DNA of 19,198 nt, taken from Suilimivivens sp963638365 (GTDB taxonomy: Bacteria; Bacillota; Clostridia; Lachnospirales; Lachnospiraceae). The translations under genes were made by a program, and so were the position numbers. Below, piece by piece: positions 1 to 5,651 of the stretch; position 1 is the stretch's first letter, and every line of letters starts with the position of its first letter. The notes under the pieces are model-generated. The model was given only the letters and a program-made list of their open reading frames with translations. It searched no databases and was not told where the DNA came from. The stretch is taken from assembly GCA_963638365.1 (NCBI GenBank), contig CAVHRK010000020.1:1-19198 (forward strand), read 5' to 3'.

Positions 1-1
1 G

Positions 2-544
2 TATGCAATAGATTATTTTAAATTTATGTTTTTGGATATGTTATCTAGAGAGGCAGGAAAAACACTTGTAGAATACAAGCATAAATTAGATAAAATCAAA
101 TTAAAAAGAAATAATCTCGAATCACTACTCAAACTTAAATATTATTTTTCAATGGAAATAGATGATTTTAATAGGTATAAAAGAGATGATATTTGGGATA
201 AATCAAAAAAGAGATTTGCCGATGTGTATGCGTATAGTGACACGGTGGCTGAATTTGCACTGAAGCATTGCTTTATTTCACATAAAAATTTTTGTGATAA
301 TGCCATTTCTGAGTCAAGGAAAATAAGTGAAGACATAGACATGGTGCTTGCCGAGTTTGAAGAAAAGAAAATGATTTTACAAAATCTGGCAGATTATAAA
401 AATACTGCATATAGTTTGCAATTGAATGTGATAATGGCAATCTTAACGACAATGACATTATTTTTTGTTGTTTTCCCAGATAAGGCAAGTGAACTTGCAG
501 AAGTATTGTCTTATATATGGAACTTTATAATTGGCAAATTATGA
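2..544 (+). CDS. Unrecognised coiled-coil protein with C-terminal membrane segment, 5' end outside window
   Basis: The reading frame is open to the window's left edge, so the true start probably lies outside. The first ATG in view is at 26 and has no convincing ribosome-binding site. About 180 residues are visible. They are rich in Lys, Glu and Asp with heptad-like stretches, for example around EYKHKLDKIKLKRNNLESLL and SRKISEDIDMVLAEFEEKK, suggesting helical or coiled-coil structure. Near the C terminus is one hydrophobic stretch (NVIMAILTTMTLFFVVF, about residues 134-150 from the ATG at 26), followed by a second weakly hydrophobic end (LSYIWNFIIGKL). A protein with a large N-terminal part facing the cytosol and anchored at its C terminus is plausible. 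Base composition is much more AT-rich than the core genes, which fits accessory DNA. I do not recognise the family and assign no function. Confidence 0.6.
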   Translation, partial: YAIDYFKFMFLDMLSREAGKTLVEYKHKLDKIKLKRNNLESLLKLKYYFSMEIDDFNRYKRDDIWDKSKKRFADVYAYSDTVAEFALKHCFISHKNFCDNAISESRKISEDIDMVLAEFEEKKMILQNLADYKNTAYSLQLNVIMAILTTMTLFFVVFPDKASELAEVLSYIWNFIIGKL

Positions 545-568
545 AAGGGCTTATGTTGAAAATCCTTA

Positions 569-621
569 GTAGTAAAAATATTCATTTTACTACCAACTTT
601 ATTACTAACAGGTAGTAATAA
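569..621. repeat. Two tandem AT-rich hairpins sharing a GTAGTAA core
   Basis: The first inverted repeat pairs GTAGTAAAA (569-577) with TTTTACTAC (585-593), 9 bp around a 7-nt loop. The second pairs TTATTACTA (599-607) with TAGTAATAA (613-621), 9 bp around a 5-nt loop. Together they give four arms with the same core in alternating orientation, starting 24 bp after the preceding stop codon. They could be a weak tandem terminator or a protein-binding array; the absence of a T-run argues against a simple terminator. Confidence 0.55.
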
Positions 622-735
622 CATGCTCAATTCTGCTCTGATTTGCCACAATCTGTAATTTCAGAGCATTTAACAAAATTCCCAGAAAACCTTGCGAAAC
701 AGGGGATTCCGGGCAAAACAAGGAGAAACAAAACT

Positions 736-771
736 ATGATAAAAATACTTTTCATCTGCCACGGCAACTAA
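736..771 (+). pseudogene. 5' fossil of a low-molecular-weight protein tyrosine phosphatase gene
   Basis: A good ribosome-binding site (AAGGAG, 720-725) is followed 10 nt later by an ATG and 11 codons reading MIKILFICHGN, then TAA. This is the N-terminal beta strand and the start of the phosphate-binding loop of low-molecular-weight protein tyrosine phosphatases (family pattern CxxGNxCR, with the Cys here at codon 8). The homology stops exactly after GN, where the family continues with a short residue and CRS. The following bases show no further similarity in any frame that I can see. The start region is preserved and the rest is gone, so a deletion or insertion junction lies at about 768-772. 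A chance 11-codon match is possible but unlikely, given its placement behind a ribosome-binding site. Confidence 0.6.
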
Positions 772-850
772 AGAAAGCTAAAACTAAAGTTAAAGTGTAG
801 GATAAACAATATGAGTTTTTATAAGTCCTTGATTTCATATTATTATGTAT

Positions 851-876
851 AAAAGTGTGAAAACGATCACATTTTT
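851..876. promoter_or_regulatory. Perfect TGTGA-N6-TCACA palindrome, CRP/FNR-type site or hairpin
   Basis: TGTGA (856-860) and TCACA (867-871) are separated by 6 nt, the textbook CRP-type spacing. Symmetry extends outward to AAAAGTGTGA / TCACATTTTT, 10 pairs with one G-U. It lies just after a TATAAA-like box (848-853). As RNA it would be a hairpin followed by an AT-rich tract, so a terminator is the alternative reading. No intact gene begins within 200 bp downstream, so any regulated target is unclear. Confidence 0.4.
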
Positions 877-1077
877 ATATATCTTTCTTGGGTGGCAGGA
901 ATGAATTAGTCAAAATTTACTGGATTTATGTACGATTTCTATTAGATTGTGGGGCAATAGTGTTTATAAAATAGTGGGGCAGATGTTTTTGGACTAACCG
1001 TCCAATGAAATTATTATTGACAAGTGATATCCTCTTATCATTACCCGAGAAAGGGATAAGGATAGGAGGACAATAAG

Positions 1078-1290
1078 GTGAATAAAATAACAGTTAATAA
1101 AATCAGATGTAAAAAGTGCGGTGATATCATAGAGAGTAAATCAGTTCATGATTTTAGATCTTGTAAATGCGAATCCGTAGCAGTGGATGGAGGGCATAAT
1201 TATCTTAGGAGAGTGGGAAATTTAGAAGACTGGGAAGACTTAAGTGAGTATGAAGTGATCGAGGATGAGAATACCATATGGATGAAATAA
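1078..1290 (+). CDS. Small four-cysteine, zinc-ribbon-like protein (DUF7695-like)
   Basis: This encodes 70 residues from a GTG start, chosen because AGGAGG (1064-1069) lies 8 nt upstream. It has a zinc-ribbon-like arrangement, Cys11-x2-Cys14 (RCKKCG) and Cys29-x-Cys31 (SCKCE), followed by a conserved-looking VAVDGGHNYLRR segment and an acidic, Trp-rich tail. The pattern matches small proteins I know as DUF7695, found scattered in Firmicutes and often near mobile DNA; no function is established. It stands alone and is followed at once by a strong bidirectional terminator. A stem at 1028-1064 just upstream of the ribosome-binding site may affect translation. Family assignment is from memory of the pattern; the reading frame itself is well supported. 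Confidence 0.75.
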   Translation: MNKITVNKIRCKKCGDIIESKSVHDFRSCKCESVAVDGGHNYLRRVGNLEDWEDLSEYEVIEDENTIWMK

Positions 1291-1292
1291 AT

Positions 1293-1329
1293 TCTCCCGG
1301 CAGAACACACCACGCATTCTGCCGGGAGA
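1293..1329. terminator. Strong bidirectional rho-independent terminator
   Basis: A perfect 13-bp stem (1293-1305 with 1317-1329, core CTCCCGGCAGAA) surrounds an 11-nt loop. T-rich tracts lie on both sides (TTACTTTT on the plus side, ATTTATTT on the minus side). It sits between two convergent genes, 2 nt after the small cysteine-rich protein and 16 nt after the stop of the ECF component, and can serve both. Confidence 0.92.
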
Positions 1330-1345
1330 TTACTTTTCCGATCTC

Positions 1346-1885
1346 TTAATTCTCCGCCTTCAAATACTTCTTCAATGGCAGCCAGATCACATACGCTAAT
1401 GCACTGCCAATCAGTGCGGTGGTAAGCTGGGTGATGGAGAAGGTAACCTTTGCGGTGTCAAGAGCCGCTGAAGCAATGTTATCGCCGAAGATGGGAAGAA
1501 TAATGAGGACGATAACCACGCCCATGAAAATAGCCTTTAATACGGAGCCTGCGACTAAGCCGGCAGGGAGACGCCACTTAAAGGAAGTCTTTTCCTGGAA
1601 ATACCATACGGTTATGGCAAGAACGGCATTTCCTGCCATAACAGCTGGAAACATCAGCGGAATGGCTGCCATAATGGGAGAGCCGGTGAAGAAAAATGCG
1701 GTTACCGGGGCGATAATGCTTAACAGTAATCCACTCCATAATCCGACAGACAAAACAGCCAGAATAATGGTAAGATTCACGATCGGTCCGGTGATGTACA
1801 CGGACAGGTTCTTGAAGTACTGGCTGGCAATACAGATTGCCAGAAGCAGTGCGGTCTGCACTAATTGTTTGGTTGTGATTTTCAT
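1346..1885 (-). CDS. ECF transporter S component (substrate-binding membrane subunit)
   Basis: The 179-residue, strongly hydrophobic protein has about six membrane helices and the N-terminal pattern of energy-coupling-factor S components: a short basic start (MKITTKQLVQ), a first helix ALLLAICIASQYF, then a GPIVNLTIILAVLSVGLWSG segment. S components bind a vitamin or metal-type substrate and couple to shared EcfA1/A2/T subunits, which are not encoded here. The start is fixed by AGGAGG (1893-1898) 7 nt upstream, which overlaps the stop of the preceding gene. It is the second gene of a tight two-gene operon with the TM1266-type regulator (12-nt gap) and ends at the shared bidirectional terminator. 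The substrate cannot be read from the sequence; a thiamine-precursor-type ligand is one possibility but only a guess. Confidence 0.85.
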   Translation of the reverse strand: MKITTKQLVQTALLLAICIASQYFKNLSVYITGPIVNLTIILAVLSVGLWSGLLLSIIAPVTAFFFTGSPIMAAIPLMFPAVMAGNAVLAITVWYFQEKTSFKWRLPAGLVAGSVLKAIFMGVVIVLIILPIFGDNIASAALDTAKVTFSITQLTTALIGSALAYVIWLPLKKYLKAEN

Positions 1886-1897
1886 AATGAGATCCTC

Positions 1898-2152
1898 CTA
1901 TAGATTCGCCTGCATGGCCTTTGCCGTGATCCCTTCAATTCGTCCAAGCTTGCCGGAAAGCGCACTGATCCTGTCAGGAGTGGTACTTAAGATGATAGAG
2001 ATGACATGCAGATCCTTGTCGCGGCAGGGAATGCCGATTCTGCCAATAATGTCTTCGGCATAGTCGTGTAAGATCCCGTTTACCTTCGGAACTGCATCAA
2101 AATCCTTAATAAAAATACCAATGATGGCGGCTTTCTCTTCACGGATTTCCAT
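1898..2152 (-). CDS. TM1266-family iron-only hydrogenase system regulator (ACT-like)
   Basis: An 84-residue protein matching the TM1266 family throughout: an opening strand AAIIGIFIKD, then NGILHDYAEDIIGRIGIPCRDKDLHVISIIL and ISALSGKLGRIEGI. Members are small ferredoxin-fold, ACT/NikR-like proteins often encoded with [FeFe]-hydrogenase maturation genes and therefore called putative regulators; direct function is poorly established. No hydrogenase or HydEFG gene is in this window. The start follows GGAG (2163-2166) with a 10-nt spacer. It is first in a two-gene operon with an ECF S component, which suggests a link between the protein and uptake of a cofactor or precursor. The leader upstream is about 120 nt and structured. 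Confidence 0.85.
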   Translation of the reverse strand: MEIREEKAAIIGIFIKDFDAVPKVNGILHDYAEDIIGRIGIPCRDKDLHVISIILSTTPDRISALSGKLGRIEGITAKAMQANL

Positions 2153-2282
2153 AGAATGAGTTCTCCTTTTTTACTTTACGTCAGGAATTCCTTCGGCTCA
2201 GAATATTGTGGGCTGCAAGGACAGAAATAATTCCACTTTGGGAAAAGATGCTCTCTTTGCAGGTGATTTTGCAAAGATTATA
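2153..2282 (-). promoter_or_regulatory. Promoter and structured leader of the TM1266-ECF operon
   Basis: On the minus strand a TATAAT box lies at 2277-2282, with only a weak -35 (TAGCTA at 2300-2305), giving a start near 2270. The transcript would begin inside or next to a perfect 7-bp inverted repeat CTTTGCA/TGCAAAG (2255-2261 and 2270-2276), placed like an operator or a 5' hairpin. Further down are a 10-bp palindrome AGGAATTCCT (2183-2192) and a possible TCCTT/AAGGA long-range pairing. I could not match it to the TPP, preQ1, THF, ZTP or FMN riboswitch consensus. Confidence 0.45.
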
Positions 2283-2303
2283 ATACAAATTCAGAAAAAT
2301 AGC

Positions 2304-2332
2304 TAGTCATATCGGTGCATTTATGCTATAAT
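2304..2332 (+). promoter_or_regulatory. Extended -10 promoter for tig-clpP-clpX
   Basis: TGCTATAAT (extended -10; hexamer at 2327-2332) lies 17 nt downstream of TAGTCA (2304-2309, 4 of 6 matches to the -35 consensus). It leaves a leader of about 45 nt before the trigger factor start. No CIRCE or CtsR-type operator is visible near it, so simple housekeeping transcription is the best reading. Confidence 0.75.
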
Positions 2333-2383
2333 CCTACAATGACTGTGAGTATGCACAGGACGTATTAAGGAGGTTTGTACAAG

Positions 2384-3670
2384 ATGAGCGTACAGGTAGA
2401 GAAATTAGAAAAGAACATGGCGAAGCTTACAATTGAAGTTTCTGCAGCAGAATTTGAGAAGGCATTAGAGGATGCTTTCCTTAAGAATAAGAATAAAATC
2501 AGTGTACCTGGTTTTCGTAAGGGAAAAGTACCGCGCCAGATGGTTGAGAAGATGTATGGTCCGGAAATCTTCTATGAAGATGCTGCCAATGCATTAATTC
2601 CTGATGCATACAGCAAGGCACTTGACGAATGTGAAGAAGACATCGTTTCTTCCCCTGAAATCGATGTTACCCAGATCGAGAAGGGCAAGTCTTTCATCTA
2701 TACTGCAACAGTTGCATTAAAGCCGGAAGTAAAGCTTGGCAAGTATAAGGGTGTCAAGGTAGAAGCTACAGAAGTTACCGTTACCGATGAAGAAGTCGAT
2801 GCAAAGATCGAGAAGGAAAGAGAAAACAATGCAAGAACCATCGAAGTAACCGACAGACCGGTTAAGGATGGCGATATGACCGTTCTTGATTTTGAAGGAT
2901 TTGTAGATGGTGTTGCTTTTGACGGTGGTAAAGGAGAGAACTATCCGTTAACCATCGGATCCGGCGCATTTATTCCGGGATTCGAAGAGCAGCTCGTTGG
3001 CGCTGAAATCGGCAAGGAAGTAGAAGTAAACGTTACTTTCCCGGAAGATTATCAGGCAGAAGAATTAAAGGGCAAGGCAGCCGTATTCAAATGTACCATT
3101 AAAGAAATCAAGGAAAAGGAACTTCCTGCACTGGATGACGAATTTGCAAGTGAAGTTTCCGAATTTGATACCTTAGAGGAATATAAGAAGGACGTTAAGG
3201 AAACCTTAACCATCGAGAAGGAAAAAGCAGCAAGAGAAGCTAAGGAAGCAGCAGTTATTGATGCAATCATTGCAGATTCCGAGATGGATATTCCCGAAGC
3301 TATGGTTACTACCCAGCAGAAGCAGATGATTGATGAATTTGCACAGAGAATGCAGATGCAGGGATTATCCATGGAGCAGTACTTCCAGTTCACTGGCGCT
3401 TCTTTAGATAAGATGATGGAACAGGTAAAGCCTCAGGCAGAAACCAGAATTAAGTCTAGACTTGTATTAGAAGCAGTTGCAGCTAAGGAAGGCATTGAAG
3501 CAACCGAAGAAGATTACGAAGAAGAAATCAAAACAATGGCAGAAGTTTACCAGATGGAGCCTGACAAGATTAAGGAAATGCTTCCTGAAAAGAGTGTCAA
3601 GGGCATCAAGGAAGACATCGCTGTTAAGAAGGCAGCAGAGTTCGTTGTAAACAATGCCAAGGCAAAATAA
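2384..3670 (+). CDS. tig: Trigger factor, ribosome-associated chaperone and prolyl isomerase
   Basis: A 428-residue protein, normal length for trigger factor. It binds ribosomal protein L23 at the polypeptide exit and shields nascent chains; its central FKBP domain is a peptidyl-prolyl isomerase. The ribosome-docking signature GFRK is at residues 43-46 (in VPGFRKGKVP). The FKBP-like domain spans roughly residues 155-245 (DGDMTVLDFEGFVDG...PLTIGSGAFIPGFEEQLVG), followed by the helical C-terminal chaperone arms. An upstream TTG at 2375 is in frame but only 1 nt from the AAGGAGG (2367-2373), so the ATG with a 10-nt spacer was chosen. It is first in the tig-clpP-clpX operon, 16 nt before clpP. 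Codon use is typical of a highly expressed gene, with many GAA, AAG and GCA codons. Confidence 0.98.
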   Translation: MSVQVEKLEKNMAKLTIEVSAAEFEKALEDAFLKNKNKISVPGFRKGKVPRQMVEKMYGPEIFYEDAANALIPDAYSKALDECEEDIVSSPEIDVTQIEKGKSFIYTATVALKPEVKLGKYKGVKVEATEVTVTDEEVDAKIEKERENNARTIEVTDRPVKDGDMTVLDFEGFVDGVAFDGGKGENYPLTIGSGAFIPGFEEQLVGAEIGKEVEVNVTFPEDYQAEELKGKAAVFKCTIKEIKEKELPALDDEFASEVSEFDTLEEYKKDVKETLTIEKEKAAREAKEAAVIDAIIADSEMDIPEAMVTTQQKQMIDEFAQRMQMQGLSMEQYFQFTGASLDKMMEQVKPQAETRIKSRLVLEAVAAKEGIEATEEDYEEEIKTMAEVYQMEPDKIKEMLPEKSVKGIKEDIAVKKAAEFVVNNAKAK

Positions 3671-3686
3671 GAAAAGAGGTTAAAGA

Positions 3687-4277
3687 ATGAGTTTAGTACC
3701 TTATGTCATTGAACAGACAAGCAGAGGGGAACGCTCCTATGACATCTATTCAAGACTTTTAAAAGAAAGAATTATCTTTTTAGGCGAAGAAGTAAATGAA
3801 ACAACCGCAAGTCTTGTTGTAGCACAGATGTTGTTTCTGGAAGCTGAGGATCCGGAGAAGGATATCCAGCTTTATATTAACAGCCCCGGTGGCAGTGTGA
3901 CGGCTGGTATGGCAATTTATGATACCATGCAGTATGTAAAATGTGATGTATCTACCTTCTGTATGGGTATGGCAGCCAGCATGGGCGCATTCCTTTTAGC
4001 AGGCGGTACGAAGGGCAAGAGACTGGCACTTCCCAATGCGGAAATCATGATCCATCAGCCTTTGGGCGGCGCACAGGGACAGGCTACCGAGATTGAAATT
4101 GCTGCCAAGCATATTTTACAGACCAAAGAAAAGCTGAACAGAATGCTGGCGGAAAATACCGGCAAGGATATTTCCATCATCGCAGCAGATACGGACCGTG
4201 ACAACTGGATGTCCGCAGAAGAAGCGAAGGAATATGGACTGATTGACCGTGTGATTTATAAGCGTTCAGAGGCGTAG
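3687..4277 (+). CDS. clpP: ATP-dependent Clp protease proteolytic subunit
   Basis: A 196-residue serine peptidase (S14) that forms the 14-mer proteolytic chamber driven by ClpX and other Clp ATPases. The catalytic triad is intact: Ser98 (in GMAASMGA), His123 (in MIHQPLGG) and Asp172 (in DTDRDNWM), the same numbering as Bacillus ClpP. The oxyanion-region glycines NSPGGSV are present, and the N-terminal MSLVPYVIEQTSRGERSYDI is the usual processed propeptide-like start. It lies 16 nt after tig and 31 nt before clpX, clearly one operon, which matches the need for stoichiometric partners. Nothing unusual is seen. Confidence 0.98.
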   Translation: MSLVPYVIEQTSRGERSYDIYSRLLKERIIFLGEEVNETTASLVVAQMLFLEAEDPEKDIQLYINSPGGSVTAGMAIYDTMQYVKCDVSTFCMGMAASMGAFLLAGGTKGKRLALPNAEIMIHQPLGGAQGQATEIEIAAKHILQTKEKLNRMLAENTGKDISIIAADTDRDNWMSAEEAKEYGLIDRVIYKRSEA

Positions 4278-4308
4278 TCACAATAGTTTAAAGTAGAGGT
4301 AAAGTCAT

Positions 4309-5577
4309 ATGGCAGGAAGGAATTCTGACGAAATCAGATGTTCTTTTTGTAATAAAACCCAGGATCAGGTGCGTAAAATGATCGCCGGTCCTTCGGGAGT
4401 ATATATTTGTGACCATTGCGTGGAGATCTGCGCGGATATCGTTGAGGAAGAGTTTGAAGAGGATGCAGAGACTTTTGCAGAAGAAGAGCCGGAAATGGAA
4501 ATCAATCTGTTAAAGCCTGCGGAAATCAAGGATTTCCTTGATGATTATGTCATCGGGCAGGACGAAGCGAAGAAGGTTCTTTCCGTTGCTGTTTATAATC
4601 ACTACAAACGTGTGACAGCACCGAAGGACGAGGATGGTGTCGAACTTCAGAAGAGTAATATCATTATGATCGGGCCTACCGGTTCCGGTAAAACTTATCT
4701 GGCACAGACACTGGCGAAGATCATTAATGTTCCGTTTGCAATTGCAGATGCAACAACCTTAACCGAAGCCGGTTATGTGGGTGAGGATGTCGAGAACATT
4801 CTGCTTAAGCTGATTCAGGCAGCGGACTATGAGATCGAACGTGCACAGTATGGAATCATTTATATCGATGAAATTGATAAGATCACGAAGAAGAGTGAGA
4901 ATGTCTCCATTACCCGTGATGTTTCCGGAGAAGGAGTACAGCAGGCATTGCTTAAGATCATTGAGGGTACGGTAGCAAGTGTTCCACCCCAGGGTGGACG
5001 CAAGCACCCCCATCAGGAACTTTTGCAGATCGATACTTCCAATATCCTGTTTATCTGTGGTGGAGCGTTTGATGGTCTTGAAAAGATCGTGGAAGACCGT
5101 CTGAACCGCAATTCCATCGGATTTGATGCAGAGATCGTAAGCAGGAACAGTAAGGAAGTCAGCGAGCTTCTTGCAGAAGTAACACCGCAGGATCTTGTGA
5201 AATTCGGATTGATTCCGGAGTTTGTCGGACGTGTGCCGATCAATGTGTCACTGAAAGGGCTTGATAAGAAAGCGTTAATCCGTATTCTTACCGAACCGAA
5301 GAATGCGTTAATTAAACAGTATCAGAAATTATTTGGATTTGACCATGTAAATCTTGTGTTTGAAGAAGATGCAGTGGATGCCATTGCAGAACAGGCTTTT
5401 GAAAGAAAGACCGGAGCAAGAGGATTACGGTCCATTATGGAAAAGGTGATGATGAATGTCATGTTTGAAATTCCATCGGATCGTACGATTGAGAAATGCG
5501 TGATCACCAAAGGCGCGGTAGAGGGCGAGAGCGAACCGCTGATTTACCGCAGAGAATTGATGCCTAAAGCAAACTAA
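4309..5577 (+). CDS. clpX: ATP-dependent Clp protease ATP-binding subunit ClpX
   Basis: A 422-residue AAA+ unfoldase that recognises tagged substrates and feeds them to ClpP. The N-terminal zinc-binding dimerisation domain uses Cys11, Cys14, Cys34 and Cys37. Walker A is GPTGSGKT (122-129), the pore loop GYVG is at 155-158, and Walker B is IIYIDEID (183-190). The RKH loop (GGRKHPHQE), sensor 2 (GARGLR) and the IGF tripeptide (NRNSIGFDAE), which docks in the ClpP hydrophobic pocket, are all present, so a functional ClpXP is expected. The linker between zinc domain and AAA+ domain is unusually acidic (residues about 46-65, EEEFEEDAETFAEEEPEME). A strong terminator follows 4 nt after the stop, closing the tig-clpP-clpX unit. 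Confidence 0.98.
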   Translation: MAGRNSDEIRCSFCNKTQDQVRKMIAGPSGVYICDHCVEICADIVEEEFEEDAETFAEEEPEMEINLLKPAEIKDFLDDYVIGQDEAKKVLSVAVYNHYKRVTAPKDEDGVELQKSNIIMIGPTGSGKTYLAQTLAKIINVPFAIADATTLTEAGYVGEDVENILLKLIQAADYEIERAQYGIIYIDEIDKITKKSENVSITRDVSGEGVQQALLKIIEGTVASVPPQGGRKHPHQELLQIDTSNILFICGGAFDGLEKIVEDRLNRNSIGFDAEIVSRNSKEVSELLAEVTPQDLVKFGLIPEFVGRVPINVSLKGLDKKALIRILTEPKNALIKQYQKLFGFDHVNLVFEEDAVDAIAEQAFERKTGARGLRSIMEKVMMNVMFEIPSDRTIEKCVITKGAVEGESEPLIYRRELMPKAN

Positions 5578-5580
5578 AGC

Positions 5581-5610
5581 ATGACGGACACGCTTTTGCG
5601 TGTTCGTCAT
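5581..5610 (+). terminator. Hairpin terminator between clpX and lon
   Basis: A 13-bp stem with one G-U pair (ATGACGGACACGC, 5581-5593, with GCGTGTTCGTCAT, 5598-5610) closes on a TTTT tetraloop. It is followed by ATTTATATC rather than a clean T-run, so some read-through into lon is likely. It separates the ClpXP operon from lon. Confidence 0.8.
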
Positions 5611-5651
5611 ATTTATATCACTAATCATTATTTATTTTTACGGAGTTGTAT

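Larger units (their letters stand above)
545..1077. other. Gene-poor, AT-rich accessory stretch
   Basis: No intact gene is visible in these 533 bp. The stretch contains the tandem hairpins, the phosphatase fossil and the CRP-like palindrome described separately. It also holds an 8-bp direct repeat GTGGGGCA (949-956 and 974-981). At 1017-1022 is a TTGACA box, but no convincing -10 lies at the right distance (the closest, TATCAT at 1036, leaves only a 13-bp spacer). A stem pairs TATCC and TTATC (1028-1039) with GATAAGGATA (1055-1064) just before the next ribosome-binding site. The mixture suggests the residue of past insertions and deletions. Confidence 0.6.

Noticed and set aside
949..981. CRISPR-like or attachment-site repeat (GTGGGGCA twice)
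   Set aside because: There are only two 8-bp copies 25 bp apart with no further units, too short to separate from chance.
1419..2063. Long plus-strand open frame of 214 codons
   Set aside because: It lies antisense to the ECF S component and TM1266 genes, has no good ribosome-binding site and its translation is low in family-like features. Both minus-strand genes have clear family matches and ribosome-binding sites.
2153..2282. Known riboswitch (TPP, FMN, THF, ZTP, preQ1) in the TM1266-ECF leader
   Set aside because: No conserved core of these classes could be found by eye. Only inverted repeats and a palindrome are visible, so it is recorded as an unassigned structured leader.
2283..2383. 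CIRCE or CtsR operator controlling tig-clpP-clpX
   Set aside because: Neither the TTAGCACTC-N9-GAGTGCTAA element nor paired GGTCAAA heptamers is present. The region before lon (5611-5651) lacks them too.
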